Assembly: GCA_015680685.1 (NCBI GenBank)
Contig: MNCI01006062.1
Coordinates: 471,510 to 519,348 of the forward strand
Direction of reading: 5' to 3'
Source: Gnetum montanum
Lineage: Eukaryota > Streptophyta > Gnetopsida > Gnetales > Gnetaceae
DNA length: 47,839 nt
Every line of letters starts with the position of its first letter. The first letter of the stretch is position 1. Positions 12,159 to 23,457 of the stretch are shown here, piece after piece. Made by a program: the position numbers and the translations under genes. Under the pieces are notes generated by a model, which saw nothing but the letters and a program-made list of their open reading frames with translations, did not search any database and had not been told where the DNA came from.

Positions 12159-12176
12159 TCCCCGGCAACGGCACCA
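12159..12176 (-). promoter_or_regulatory. Primer-binding site, tRNA-Asp type (inner element)
   Basis: The plus strand reads TCCCCGGCAACGGCACCA, which is the 3' end of plant tRNA-Asp including CCA with one mismatch. It lies one base from the 5' LTR. This fixes the element's orientation (minus). tRNA-Asp priming is typical of some plant Ty3/gypsy lineages, for example Athila/Tat-type. Confidence 0.92.
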
Positions 12177-12447
12177 ATGATGAGTGGCAAGGTACCCCTA
12201 CACTCAACCATACGAATACGAGCGTTTCACGCGTGATCCAATTGAACCCTAAGGACTAAGTGCTTACGCACCCTAATGGAACACTTAATGTTAATCAATC
12301 GTTGTCTTCCCAAACTTACTTGTATTGTCACAGTTGTATAGTTAAGTAAGCTTGAGGTATATGATTTTTATATCTTTTATCTTTTTAATGTCTTATGCTA
12401 ATAGGGGAAGGTGAAGAGAACTAAGTGACTAACTTTCATTAACTATT

Positions 12448-12448
12448 N
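12448..12448. other. Collapsed assembly gap inside the LTR
   Basis: The N sits between TTAACTATT and AAACATTCAACAA. In the other LTR these strings are separated by about 206 extra bases, exactly the length difference between the copies (798 versus 592). The N therefore stands for a gap, not one base. Confidence 0.85.
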
Positions 12449-12692
12449 AAACATTCAACAATAATTAATTACTATTTAGCTTAGTCCATATGTTGTAAGG
12501 TTTATCATAAAGTTCGTCTTTATTGTCGTACACAAATGTGTGCTCAGGTACAATTTGCTCGAATAAAGATCCGTTCACTTTAAGACTCCTACTGCGGGCA
12601 CATGGAAATTATTCTAACTCTGGAATGGTAAAACTGTAAGAGTTTAGCTAAGGGTCTAAGTCTAAGTGCCTAGAACAGGGAAAGTCACCTCT

Positions 12693-12769
12693 TATTTATA
12701 GACATTACGATGGGCCACTATATCGCATACGCGATATCGTGGGGGCGAACGTGATATCGCGGCTCATCA
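12693..12769 (-). promoter_or_regulatory. Very short U3 / core promoter of the inner element
   Basis: The TATA-like TATAAATA (12693-12700, minus) lies only 69 bases inside the LTR start. Those 69 bases hold several CGATATCG/GATATCGCG palindromes and little else. The 3' LTR has the same arrangement. If the TATA is real, the palindromes are the obvious upstream control sites. This is inferred from position. Confidence 0.55.
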
Positions 12770-14678
12770 TTTGGCCAATCTGTTGATATTTGTTCCCTCA
12801 ACTGATCAATGCTTTCTTCTAGAATATTCTTTTGGTGGTCAATGGTGGTCAACCTGGAGTTCTTTGCTATGAGTTGTTTATTCTCTTCCTAAGTGGTGGT
12901 TAGTGCCTTCTTGTAGGCATGGGATTGTGCATCAATAGCATAAGCATTATAGACTACCTTTTCCTTTTCTTGCTCAGCAACTTTATTCTCCTCAGTCAGC
13001 TTGATCAGCTGCTCTATTCTAAATTGCTCCACCTAGTCAAGTGCAATAAATTGGGTAGGATCTCATCTTTTGACTCTCAAGGTGATCAACTCTTGTTGTA
13101 ACCATTGCACTTTTACTCTTACATGTTTCACCCTAGTTTCTACCATGACCAATTTTCCCTTGATGGCTATGAGGTCTGATTGTGCTATAGTGACATCACT
13201 AGGGATGTCAAATAAAGTAGTTATCACTTGCCTTGTCTACAATAGTCAATCTAATACATCCTCATGTGTTGCAGGAGTCATTGAAGTCCCAGCTAGCATT
13301 TGTGCATCTTTGGTCCCTATCAAATCAATTGGAGGCACAACAGGCACATTGAATGATTTTTTAAGGTGATCGATTGTTACCTCTATTGCACCTATGACAT
13401 CTTGATGCTGCATTACCACAACTAAGGCACATTTTCCTATCTCAAGCATAACTTGGAAGGATGCAGCATCTCCAGAGATTTGCCTAGACCACTAGGGTTC
13501 TCCTCCTAATTGTAGTGAGATCTGCCCTCTTGTCAGATTAGTTGAAATAGTGGGTTGCACCTCATCTAGAACACTGAAAAGACTTGATTCCTCTCCACTT
13601 CCCCAACTAAGCATTTTAGCAATTTTCTACAAATATCTCATTAAGGACCTATAATCTTGTGGTGGTAGCGATAGTGGAGCTTGTGTTTCAGGATGATGCA
13701 TGAGCTCATGTTGAACTTTTGTTGTTGGGTTTGCTTCCTTATCTTGTTCTTGTTCTTCACCAAGGTCTTTCCTTGGTGCTACAGGTTTGAGCAACTCTAC
13801 GAAGGAAGCATTTTGAGCTTTCCTAGGGATATTGTTTGTGTACTCCAAGATTCTAGCATGCTTGCATAATTTCCTAATTACACAAGGTTAATGGAAGTGT
13901 TGGATTCCCTACCTCTTTTCTCCTCAAATAGCCTCTAAATTTTTGTAAAATAAAATTGAGGAAGGTTGGCCATGTATTTGCCTATTAAGATAACACTTCC
14001 TCTAGCTGCATATGTTGAGATCCTTGCACCACTTTTCCAAAATTTGCATATTATCTCATGCAAGCTTATTTATGGCATACATGTTTTTTTTATGGAAGTT
14101 TTGGGAAGTCACCAACCTTCCGGCATGGATACATGTCTTTCCAGTAGGACCTGTAGAAATAATTCAATGCCTTTTTATGATACTCTTACTCCCTTTTTTC
14201 ATTAGGTCTACAAGGATATAATTACATCCTTAGCAACATGATAGAACATACAAAAGTGGCCAAAGAGAATCCACAAATCCCCTTGATGTCACACCCCTTA
14301 CATTTTGCCTCGGTTTTGCACTCTTCTATCTAGACACAATGATTATGGATTTATTTGTAGGTTGGATGATGAAAAAGAATATCATTATGACCAAGGTAAG
14401 AACCTCTTATTAATGGAATGAGTGGATGGATGATGTGGTCTCACTAATGGAATAATCAGTCCCTTATGACTTGACAACATAGAGAAAACCTCACCTCAGT
14501 GGGAAACATGATCATTTTAGTCACAATTGAGATTACATAATAAAGAAAATGAAAACAAAAAATAGAAAAAGTTGGAAGAAATAGTAGAAATTGTATCAAG
14601 AAATAAGAAAATGACAAAAAATTGTAAAACAAAAAGATGAAAAACACTTAAGAATCCTAAAGATTAGAATTGGGGGTA

Positions 14679-14695
14679 ACCCCCATGACTAAACA
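14679..14695 (-). promoter_or_regulatory. Internal purine box (PPT-like), outer element
   Basis: The minus strand reads TTTAGTCATGGGGGTTA at the end of gag and before ORF2, matching the boxes in the inner and third elements. Confidence 0.4.
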
Positions 14696-17154
14696 TTTGG
14701 CTGTGACAAGGATTAATAAGTAGATAGATAGGATTCATGCATGTATAAGACATTGGTAACCGTTCATTCCTTAGCCACTCGGTGTTTGTTGGTGTTGCGG
14801 TGGTTGGGTAGATAAATTTTTGGTCATACACTTGATTGTTAAATGAATGGTGGGTTAAGGTATGAGGTGTGTTAATGTTGTGAATGCCTGACCTATGATT
14901 GCATCCTTGATCATCATACGGTATTCATGGATTTGTTGTTCTCCCCTCACTATTAGATTCATTGCATGGGTTTGGGATTGGAGTAATAATGGATGGTGGC
15001 CCTTGCATAAGGTTAGAGGTCAATGGTTGTGAAAAGGAAGGCATTGCACTAGATTGATATTGTGCTAGTTTAGATGATGTGGTAGGTCCATGGGTGGTTT
15101 GCTTTAGCTTACAACCCTTCTTAAGGAAGGGATGTTTCCGACGTGGTGGTTGAGACATACTGGTTTCAGCATGTCTATGCACATTTGCAACACTAGTGGC
15201 ATTCGATTGTTGATGTTGTGGTGCTAAACCTTCTTGTGTCATTGGTGGTGGCGTGTAATGAGGTGGAATATGAGAATATTGAGGGTAGGATGGATGGTAA
15301 TAGGCATGAGGTGGTGATCCCTCCAAGGATGTCATGGGTTGATGATACTTGGGAGAGTGATAGTGGTAATGTGAAGTAGAGGATGTAGAACTAGTTGGAG
15401 AAATAGGGTGTTGAACATAATATCCGTGCAATTTCGATGGATAATAAGGATAGCGTTGATTTGGTGGTAGCCTCCCCCACGACTGTGGTTGTTGCCACTA
15501 TGGTTGATGACAGTGTTGAGGTTGATAACAAGTCCCCCTAGGATAGTGTGATTGGTTGTGGGACTGTTTATGATTACCATGTGGGAAGGGAAATCTCTCA
15601 GGCATGTGCTTTTGTACAAACTTTGAATTTAATGCACCTACCCCATCCTCATGTAGAAGCAACAAGATTGGGCAATGGCCCTTTGGATGGTCATATATAC
15701 AAATGTCACATCCATTATCTTTGTCTGTGGTTGAGTCCATAGCCTTACTTTCTTTAGCTATTTTTCCTGGTTGTCGAAAAGTGTTTCTAGTTGTTTCTTG
15801 GTTCTATATCCTTTGTTTATCGGGATCACTTGGCTTGTTTTGCATGATCGTCTCATGTGAGTTGTAATGTTTTCATGTATTCATTTTGACATCCTATTAA
15901 ACTTTGCTTCAAGTTCATTAATAGACTTTTGCATTGGCAAGGTTTGTTGCAGAATCACCTTATCAATAGCTGCCTCTTTCTTTGTACCATAGATATGGAC
16001 CTCCTTCTTTTGAAGAGTTGGGTCCTAGTGATTTTTCTCAACATTCTCCCATTTGCATATTTCTCCTTATTCTTTTGCCACACACTCGATTAAATCTCTG
16101 ATATGATGGGTTCATAGCTCGTATAATTGGCCTAGGGCATACATCCCAAGGGCCTCCCTTGTTTCATTACAAAGCCCATGTATGATGTGGAAAAGTTACC
16201 TTTCCTCAAAGAAGCCATAGCCTAAGCATCTATTCAGTAGAGAATAATATTTATCTAAGGTCATGTCCAAGGGTTCATGTTGTTCTTGTCTCCATCCTTG
16301 GATCTATCTCCTTAGATTGGACACCCTTACATAGGTTCGATATTTCTCATTAAAGAGTTCCAACATTGTGGATTATTGTCAAATTGAATTTGGTTTCAAC
16401 GATAGATACCATACTTTGGCTCTATCGATTAGTGTCCTAGGAATGAGCTTGAGCTTTTGCCATCCACTTTCAATGTTGTATGAGACACAAGCATCATGGA
16501 AGACTTGTAGATGATGTTGTGGATCCAAATCATAACCTCTTACAAATTTAGGAATATTATTCATATGAAGCTTGGTTAGGTGACTCTCTTTGCTTGCTTG
16601 CAAGATATCTTAATAGCCTCTGTGATCCGCATTACGATCTGAGTGGCCAAAAAGGGTTCTTCATCATTAGATAGACTATCATGAAAATTTCTATTTGGTT
16701 GTTGGTGATGATTTTGTCTATGTTCATGTTGATGACCATGAGTATTCCTACGAGTTTGATTTTTATTTCTATTCCAACCCTGTAGTGGAGCTTTATCTCC
16801 ATACCTATATTCATCTTAGTCAGAGGTAGACGTTGAAGGGGAAGAGGAAGATGAGGAACTGGAAGAATTGTCATGGCTTCTATGGTGTTCCCCATGGTCC
16901 CTTAATTTATCCTTTCTAAATTTCGAGGAGGTCCTAGGCCTTAAGACCTCCTCTGGTCTAGGATTTACTTCGTCTCCTCCAAGGTTGTCTACCTTAGGTG
17001 AATGTAGTCTTTGAGTGGTGTTAAGGTGGTCATGAACATAAGAAACCCTTGCATAAGGTTGGTCACTCCAATTTTCTTCACCATATATCTCATTAGTTCT
17101 CCAATGAATGTTTCCGCTATACAGTGCATTATCGCTTCCTTGTGAAAGAGACAT
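14690..17154 (-). pseudogene. Outer element gag (degenerate, no protease)
   Basis: Starts MSLSQGSDNALYSG at 17154, followed by a charged Ser-rich stretch with a run of serines. The gag domain near 16603-16379 shows LHMNNIPKFVRGYDLDPQHH and KLKLIPRTLIDRAKVWYLSL. A zinc-knuckle-like CDICIYDHPKGHC lies near 15710-15670, again CX2CX3HX4C. It is followed by a Pro/His/Gln/Tyr-rich region (15619-14925) that continues, with stops, to about 14690. Domain order matches the inner element, but no retropepsin follows. TAG stops and frameshifts are present. Confidence 0.85.
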
Positions 17155-17260
17155 TGTTGTTGGTTTATGGTGTGTGTGATTTAATATTTTCTAAAAGATA
17201 TATTGTTAATACCTTTACAATGATCGTGTATAATATAACTAATCTAGATAACTAGCACCA

Positions 17261-17278
17261 TCCTTAGCAACGATGCCA
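17261..17278 (-). promoter_or_regulatory. Primer-binding site, decayed tRNA-Asp type (outer element)
   Basis: The plus strand reads TCCTTAGCAACGATGCCA. It differs from the tRNA-Asp end TCCCCGGCAACGGCGCCA at five positions, all transitions. It lies one base from the 5' LTR. Confidence 0.85.
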
Positions 17279-17279
17279 A

Positions 17280-18149
17280 TGATGAGTGGCGAGGTACCCA
17301 TATGCTTAACCATATGAATCACAAGCATTCATACACGATCGAGTCAAATTCCATGCATGGAACTAGTTATGCATCTAAATCATTATGCTTTGATTGCACT
17401 TCATTGTCTTCCCACTTGGACTAGTGGTAGCTTTGTCACATATGGTTTAGTCCAAAGTGAGGCATATGATGTTGTATAATCCTATGCTACCCCTAATGAT
17501 GATAAAGAGATAAATTAATTCAGCTAATGAACAATGGAAAATAATATCTAAACTAGCCTACGTGTGATGAGTATCTATCCCCAATCATTCGTACATGCCT
17601 TGGATTTCATATAACTACTGATGGGATTGCCGAGTGTACATCACTAGGTGTGCCAAATGATACACTACTAGATTACCAAGTACTTACACTTAAGCGCTCA
17701 TGATTAAGTAGTACTTATTTTGCTTAATGATAGAAATAGTAAATAGAAACATTAACTAAAGAAAAATAGTAAATAATTAAATAATTAAAGTAATAATAAA
17801 TCTAAGTGAATGCGGCAATGATGGAAGTAATCTCGATCTTTATTTTTAGTCATGTAGCATATCCAAGTACGTCACACCTTAACAAAGGTGTTGTACAATT
17901 ACAAACATCACATTGCAGCATGCATTGGGAATAATAGAACTTGAATTTAGAAATCTAAGAAAACTATAAAAAACTAAGAGCTAAAACTATGTCCTAACCA
18001 TGCACCCAAGTGTTGTATTTATAGGCTAGCACAAAAGAGACAATATCAAATATTCGACATCATTTCTTAGGACCCGATATTGCATATCCGATATTAGAGC
18101 CTTGATATCGGGTATCTAATATCAGGGCTGACACAATGATGACTCATCA
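17280..18149 (-). repeat. Outer element 5' LTR (870 bp)
   Basis: Begins TGATGAGTGG, as in the inner element, and ends GACTCATCA. TATA-like TATAAATA (minus) at 18016-18023. The adjacent U3 (18024-18149) contains GATATC-type palindromes, with one repeat unit more than in the left copy. Confidence 0.92.
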
Positions 18150-18282
18150 CTACCCATGATAAATACAAAGGATATGTAGATAAGACCCAAATCAAGAAAG
18201 AATATCAAATTGGTAACTAAGTATTATTTGATAAGTATTCAAAACTTTCATCTTATTTTTTGATCATTTTTTTGTCATAGCA

Positions 18283-18595
18283 ATGATAAGAGAAGCAATA
18301 TAAAAACTAGTTTTATCTTATGAAATGAAAATCCATCATGTTTTCCATGTTACTTTATTAAGAATGTTTCATGGCAATGATACTCTTTATACTTTAGACT
18401 AGCATAATTTGCATTTGAAATCTAAGACTAGTTTTGATATTAAATCCCTCTAAATAAATGATGAAAAATTGATTAGATTAAGAAATAAGGTCATTACTTA
18501 GGTTTTGATAGAATTGTGACAATGGAAACAAGAAACTTAGAAAAATAAAGAATGTATTTTATAGACTTATCCTCAATTATTTTAAGAATATGAGC
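18283..18595 (+). pseudogene. Ty3/gypsy integrase C-terminus with chromodomain-like end (remnant)
   Basis: Plus-strand translation gives KLVLSYEMKIHHVFHVTLLR, then INDEKLIRLRNKVI, then QWKQET and TYPQLF. These match the end of plant gypsy integrases, where a HPVFHVS motif is followed by a chromodomain-like segment (VLVKWEG...ATWE...). Stops interrupt it. Its strand is opposite to the neighbouring elements. Upstream integrase and RT are not found next to it; the outer element's LTR ends only about 130 bases away. Confidence 0.75.
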
Positions 18596-19385
18596 TCTAA
18601 CATTATCATTTAACTTTAGCTAAGAAGGAGAAGGGATACGATGAAGAGAAATTATGAGAACCTATAAAGTAAGAAGAACCCCTAAACACATTTGAAGATC
18701 TTTCCAAGGATGAGCATCTGAATAATAGATGAGCTGGTTGTATAATATGTTTAAAAACAATAAACTCTCAACCCATTGAAAGCCTCTTTATCTTTTCAAT
18801 CTTCTTGACTATAACATTCCATAAAGTTTTTGAGGATCTAGCAAAGGAAAATGAAATGTATAATAACTTGAAGACATTTAATTTTTCTAGAAAATGATAA
18901 GATTTAGAAAAATCCCAATCTTAGAGTCCTTTATTGCATAAAATAAAATATTTTGACCAATTAATTCTAGAGCTAAAAGTTCGTAATATTGATTAACATG
19001 ATAAAAAGGATTATTTGCAATAACTTTTTCATTTTCTTATCATAAAGAAGAGTCATATATAAAATGCATATTTAATAATAAACATTATTCTCAATAAAGA
19101 TGCCTTGTAGCAAATTAAATTTTTGATCCTTCTAGATAGCATGACATAGAAAATTTATAGCAAGAATGATTGATAATGTGTAAGAAGATAACTTTACTTG
19201 AGCACTCACGTTTAAAATTATTAGTAATGCTAGCGTTCATAGCTACTAGCACATTAACTTTAACAAAAAGAGTTTCAACCCTTCTAATACATTTATCTCT
19301 AAAATTATAGTTATGAAGACAACGAAAAAGAAAATGATCTAAAACCTCCTAAAAATAATAAAATGTTATTCAATCCTAGCATAAG
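18596..19385. other. AT-rich stretch, no gene seen
   Basis: Very AT-rich, with stops in all frames I read. It may be the 3' untranslated part of the gypsy remnant before it, but no LTR or polypurine tract can be named. Confidence 0.4.
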
Positions 19386-20010
19386 TGGTAGGGGTCCCAC
19401 TAGTTTTGAACTAATGGGATTCATCATACAAATGTAGTGCGATTCGGTCGTAAGCTTCAAGGATGATGTTAAGTGGATTACCAAGAACACTCGAATATGT
19501 CATTGCATTCAAGAAATATAAAAGATATTATAATACATAATGATATAATTATAATTTTTATGAATTTTATCTTCACAAGAAACAAGTAATAAACACACAT
19601 GCATTACAATCCTACTTGGGGACACATTGAAGAAGGTTAGGAGGCAAAGGTGGCCAAACCAAGCATCAAGAGGATGTGTTAGCATCCCTATGCTAATGTA
19701 GGAAGTGTGCTAGTGTAAGAAATCTAGTGTATCCTTGCCCTATTACACTTCATCAAATTTTCTTGAATGAAGCTGGTATGCCAAAAAACATGTTAGGAGC
19801 TTCCAAGTGTCTTTGAATAGAGCTAAAAACATTTCAAGAAGCCCAAAACATGTACCAAACCTAGAAGTGTGACCTGGAAGGCTAGGATGCAAACCTAGGA
19901 GGTAGAAACCTCAACCATGTACATGAAAACCAAAAACACAAGGTACATGACACACATCCCAAATCTAGGGCTTATAATTAACTTACAAAATGGCACTAGA
20001 TGACTCATCA
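19386..20010 (-). repeat. Third element 3' LTR (625 bp, internally deleted)
   Basis: Matches both ends of 28545-29815 but lacks about 600 bases between GCATTACAATCCTACTTGG and GACACATTGAAG. The missing part includes the TATA-like box, so this copy could not act as a promoter. Confidence 0.87.
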
Positions 20011-20169
20011 TTTCCCAATGACTGAGTAAAGCTAGTCCCATAGCTTTAAAGCCCAAAATACAAGACTAGAACTAGACACATGACAAGACCAATGCATGGG
20101 GATAAAATTGGACAAATGTATAGACCATAACTATATTATAATAAAGTACAGTCCACCTCATCAAGAAGC

Positions 20170-22790
20170 ACTAGGGGATCGTGGCTAAAAGAAGAATCCC
20201 CCTAACATGCGTGCTTGATATGGAAAGAAGCTGGAGGAATTAGGTATGAACATATGAAATCTCCAAAGCTGCACTTCTAAGTCCATCACCCTCACCTAGA
20301 GCTATTAATTCTATTCATGTATTAGTCCCTGCTCTTGCAAGAGTGCTTATCACCATTCCTTTACATTATCCTAGAACTACTCATGATTCCTTTTCACTTA
20401 CAAGAGCTCATGCTGGGCTACGTCAAGTTCAACCATCACTCAATGGATTTTTTCTTCAAGCTCCATGTGTAGTTGACTTGTAAAGGTTTGGACCACATAG
20501 AGATATCTCCTCCATTCCACTTGTATGTCTTCTTCAACTTTCTTAAGCCTCCTTTCAAGACAATAACAACTACTTCATGGTGGAGAATGTATATATTTTT
20601 CAAAAGGTTCATTTTCTCTTATAGTGTTGGTTCACTTATGGCCATTTGTCAAAGTTTGAAGTGTAAGATGTTAAATTTCTCCTTTGCCTCATGCTCTTTC
20701 TAATTACTCATTCATTTAATAGGGCTACATGTTTTTGTAGGCTACACACCTCAACATCCTAGGTTGTCTGGTCAGCTAAATGGACCTTTTTAAGATTATT
20801 AGTTTTCCTAGTAGTCTTATTTGCTAGCTTCTACTATAAGTTCCAAAACTTCTTTTCTATGTAAAGGAACTTATCCTAAAATTGGGCCATGATTTAACTT
20901 TCATCCTCTAACCTTCGTACCTATTGGAAAAGGGAAAGCCTCTCCTTTTCTTAGATCATTCTTTCCTATTCTTGGGATTGATACTTTAACATTCTAATTT
21001 GCCACTCTAATTTTTCTCTTATAAATGTAACTTCTTTACCAACTTAGCATGCCTAAAGTAGTTCAACTTGTAGGCACTCAATCTGTACCTCTAATGTAAT
21101 TGTCGAAGGTGTAAGTAGTAATGGGGTAAGATGTTCCAATTGTCCGCGCAACTATCATACCTTGGCATAACTTCTCTACAACTCCTATGGATAGAATGTT
21201 CTATCAGCATTGATGGTTTATAACTTTTCCCATACCTTAATGATTTCAATCATCATTATACTATTTATGTTCCTCTTCCACCCAACATCTAATCCCAGGT
21301 TTATTAGTGGGTACTTAGAGAACTTTAATTGCATGCTAGATGTTATGCATGTTGCAGCTTAATTAATGTGATGAGAAAACATTCTATAAAGGTACATGAA
21401 TTTGAGACTAAATAGGATCATCAAAATGAGCCATGGGTGGATCACCCAGCAACAAAGAAGAAAACTAAAAGAGATCCTTCTTTATTGCTTCATCACCCAT
21501 AATGGATTTCATCATTTGCAAGAAATTGTTACCAAGATATTATGAACCTTTAATGTGGATTATGACATCCTACCCCTCACCTTTGATGTGCATTACAAGC
21601 CAAAAACCACCACCATGTAGAAGTTCTTGGCTTTGCCTGATACTAAAATCAAGAGGTCAAGAAATGGATCTTCTAGGTCGTTGCACCTACGTTCATTGAG
21701 ATGCTTAAGGTATGGTTGGCACTTTTGATTAGCACTAGTGGAGCTAGTATAAAGGTCAAATATGGAATACCTCTATGGAAGGCATCTCATCCTCTAAATT
21801 AGTTATAGCTCCAACAATCCCAAGATGTCATCTTGAAGCAATCATCATCGTGTTCTCCTAGTTCATCATTCCTGCTATTGTGGGATGTCTTTCCACATGG
21901 TTAACTATGCATGCCAGTTTGTAAAGTTTTTGGATTAATCCTACAAAGGCATAGGCCTCTCTCTTATCTTTGGCTACATCTTTAATTTTTTGGATCAAGG
22001 CCTTGTAGAGAAAATATTGAATATTGATGATATACTTCTCCCTCATCATGGTCACAACCTTAGCTCCCCAAGTAGAGATACCTAATGGTCATTTGGTGGG
22101 CATAAAGTTATGGGTGAAGATTTTGTACATGGAATTTTGAACCAAGGAAATATTAGACATCTTTACCTCAACTTTCTCCATATCAAAGGCCTCCATCATG
22201 ATCTTCGACCTGAGCTTGGGCTTAGTTTTTTGAATCCATGGTCACCAATTATTCATTGGTTCTTTGAAAATCCTATAATCCATGAGATTATTCATGTGGA
22301 AATAGGCCAATGAACTCCACCAATGAAAGTCATGGCACCATCAATAGTAAGGCTTTGGTAGAATTTCTCTATCTCCTAGCAATGTCATGTGAAGGATTGG
22401 GTGATATAGTCCTAGAAGTCCATCTGTTGCAGTGACTCCTTAAGCTGAAAAGGGCCAACCTCATGGAACTTGTTATAATTTTTTTCTTCATGGATGGATC
22501 GTTGCTAAACATCATAAGCACACATACCCTCTGGAATGTCATCAATATTCTCTTCTTCATCTTTTGGTAGCTCATCCAACACCTATTCAGTTGTTTATTG
22601 CTACGTACATGCTTGACTTGAAGATTGAGAATGTGACTACCTACCTCCTAATCTACTTCTAGGTGGGGGCCTTTCTAGAGTAGGGCCTATGGATTTTGGA
22701 TCAAAAGATCTAAGTTCTTCTTCCTCTTCCTCCTCAAGAGCTAATGATTCATGCAAAGGTCTGCAAACAAAGGCCTGGGATTATTCAATC
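20170..22790 (-). pseudogene. Third element ORF2: degenerate coiled-coil protein
   Basis: Followed by eye on the minus strand with several frame changes. It starts with an acidic segment (ESLALEEEEEEELRSFDPKS), then HEVGPFQLKESLQQMDF and EIEKFYQSLTIDGAMTFIGG, a helical block at 22055-21858 (KIKDVAKDKREAYAFVGLIQ), and long Glu/Lys/Leu-rich coiled-coil segments near 21110-20400 (FIREKLEWQIRMLKYQSQE, LKKVEEDIQVEWRRYL). The 'EIEKFYQSL...IGGVHWPIS' stretch resembles the FY-x-N...VRG-x-x-x-PFS pattern of putative plant transposon proteins (PF20167-like). That link is a guess from memory. Stops are frequent, mostly TAG. It sits after gag and a noncoding region, where pol would be expected. Confidence 0.62.
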
Positions 22791-23269
22791 TCAACACTCC
22801 TTAGTCTCCAAAGCTTGGATCATAATTGTCCCAACATAATTAGCTGTAAAATGTGCTAAAAATCAAGTCAATTTCCTTGGGCATCATACTCTTATTGGAA
22901 AAATTGCATGTGAAAATAATGATAAATACAATCCTTGGGAAATGCTTGAAAAAACATCATTACAATTATTGAATTATGGTGTGCACAAGCAAGTATGATA
23001 AAGTAGAAATATTTAAATAACTACAAAATACATCAAATACATACCCAAATTAGCATCTCTCTCCCACGAATAAGTTACAAGACACTAGGCTTGAGCCATA
23101 GCTGCAACACCAAGGATATGAAGATCTAAGAAGAATGCATGTAAAAATATTACCAATTTGGCTATCATGGTAGAAAAGTTGGTAGAGTTTCTTTTGTTTG
23201 GGTAAACTAAGACAAGAAAAATAAGGAAAAATGACAATCCAGGAAATGAGTTTTAAGAGTTTCCAATAT

Positions 23270-23457
23270 ATATATAGTGGGTCGTTAATACAAGGAAAGG
23301 ATTGTGCTAGTGTAGGGGCATTAATGCCCCTGCACTGATGTAAGGGATGCATCAACGCATCCTCCTAAATTAGGAAGAAATGTTCAACTTCACTTGCAAT
23401 ACCTAAAAATTAACTTTTTTTATCACCAGAGTACCACACAAGGTCCACCACTCATCA
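23270..23457 (-). repeat. LTR-like fragment inside the third element
   Basis: Contains GGGGCATTAATGCCCCTGCA, close to a block in the third element's own LTR (near 29458-29490), after a TATATATA stretch. It ends CCACCACTCATCA, like the LTR ends of this group. The start could not be located. It may be a related LTR nested here, or a duplicated LTR piece. Confidence 0.4.

Larger units (their letters stand above)
5897..12769 (-). mobile_element. Inner LTR retrotransposon, gag-protease only (repeated flank TTTGG)
   Basis: A complete element: LTRs at 5897-6694 and 12178-12769, both beginning TGATGAGTGG and ending GGCTCATCA, with identical 5-base flanking repeats TTTGG at 5892-5896 and 12770-12774. 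Read on the minus strand it has a primer-binding site matching tRNA-Asp (12159-12176), a gag-protease frame (12032-8769), a noncoding stretch and a polypurine position next to the 3' LTR. No reverse transcriptase, RNase H or integrase is visible in the 6.9 kb. It interrupts the outer element's ORF2. LTR differences are moderate and mostly transitions, so it is younger than its host. Confidence 0.95.
12178..12769 (-). repeat. Inner element 5' LTR (592 bp as assembled)
   Basis: Matches 5897-6694 from TGATGAGTGG to GGCTCATCA, with about 206 bases missing at the N (12448). Differences from the other copy are mostly transitions; I count roughly 15 in the first 220 bases by eye. Confidence 0.95.
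3690..14230 (-). pseudogene. Outer element ORF2: degenerate coiled-coil protein, split by two insertions
   Basis: A minus-strand frame can be followed in three blocks: about 14230-12775, 5891-5501 and 4094-3690, ending at a TGA (3690-3692). Joined, this is about 2.2 kb. Recognisable stretches include NNIPRKAQNASFVELLKPVA, IEQLIKLTEENKVAEQEKEK, NSWKNEVKKHEKLKEHFHNQ and FVAWYMKANKIFPQLPCPWD. The middle is rich in Glu, Lys, Gln and Leu, as in a coiled coil. There are many in-frame stops, mostly TAG, and a few frameshifts, including one close to the inner insertion. It occupies the place after gag where pol normally lies, yet shows no pol motif. I do not recognise the family. The third element carries an ORF2 of similar architecture. 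Confidence 0.72.
2738..18149 (-). mobile_element. Outer LTR retrotransposon, pol-less, carrying two nested insertions
   Basis: Related LTRs at 2738-3502 and 17280-18149 flank a minus-strand element with a decayed tRNA-Asp primer-binding site (17261-17278), a gag frame (about 17154-14690) and a long ORF2 (about 14230-3690). ORF2 is interrupted by a probable solo LTR (4100-5495) and by the complete inner element (5897-12769). No retropepsin, reverse transcriptase, RNase H or integrase motif was found, so it must have been mobilised in trans. Without the insertions the element would be about 7.1 kb. The LTR copies differ more from each other than those of the inner element do, in line with the nesting order. 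Its left LTR lacks the last 80 bases or so, and no target-site duplication could be identified. Confidence 0.88.
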
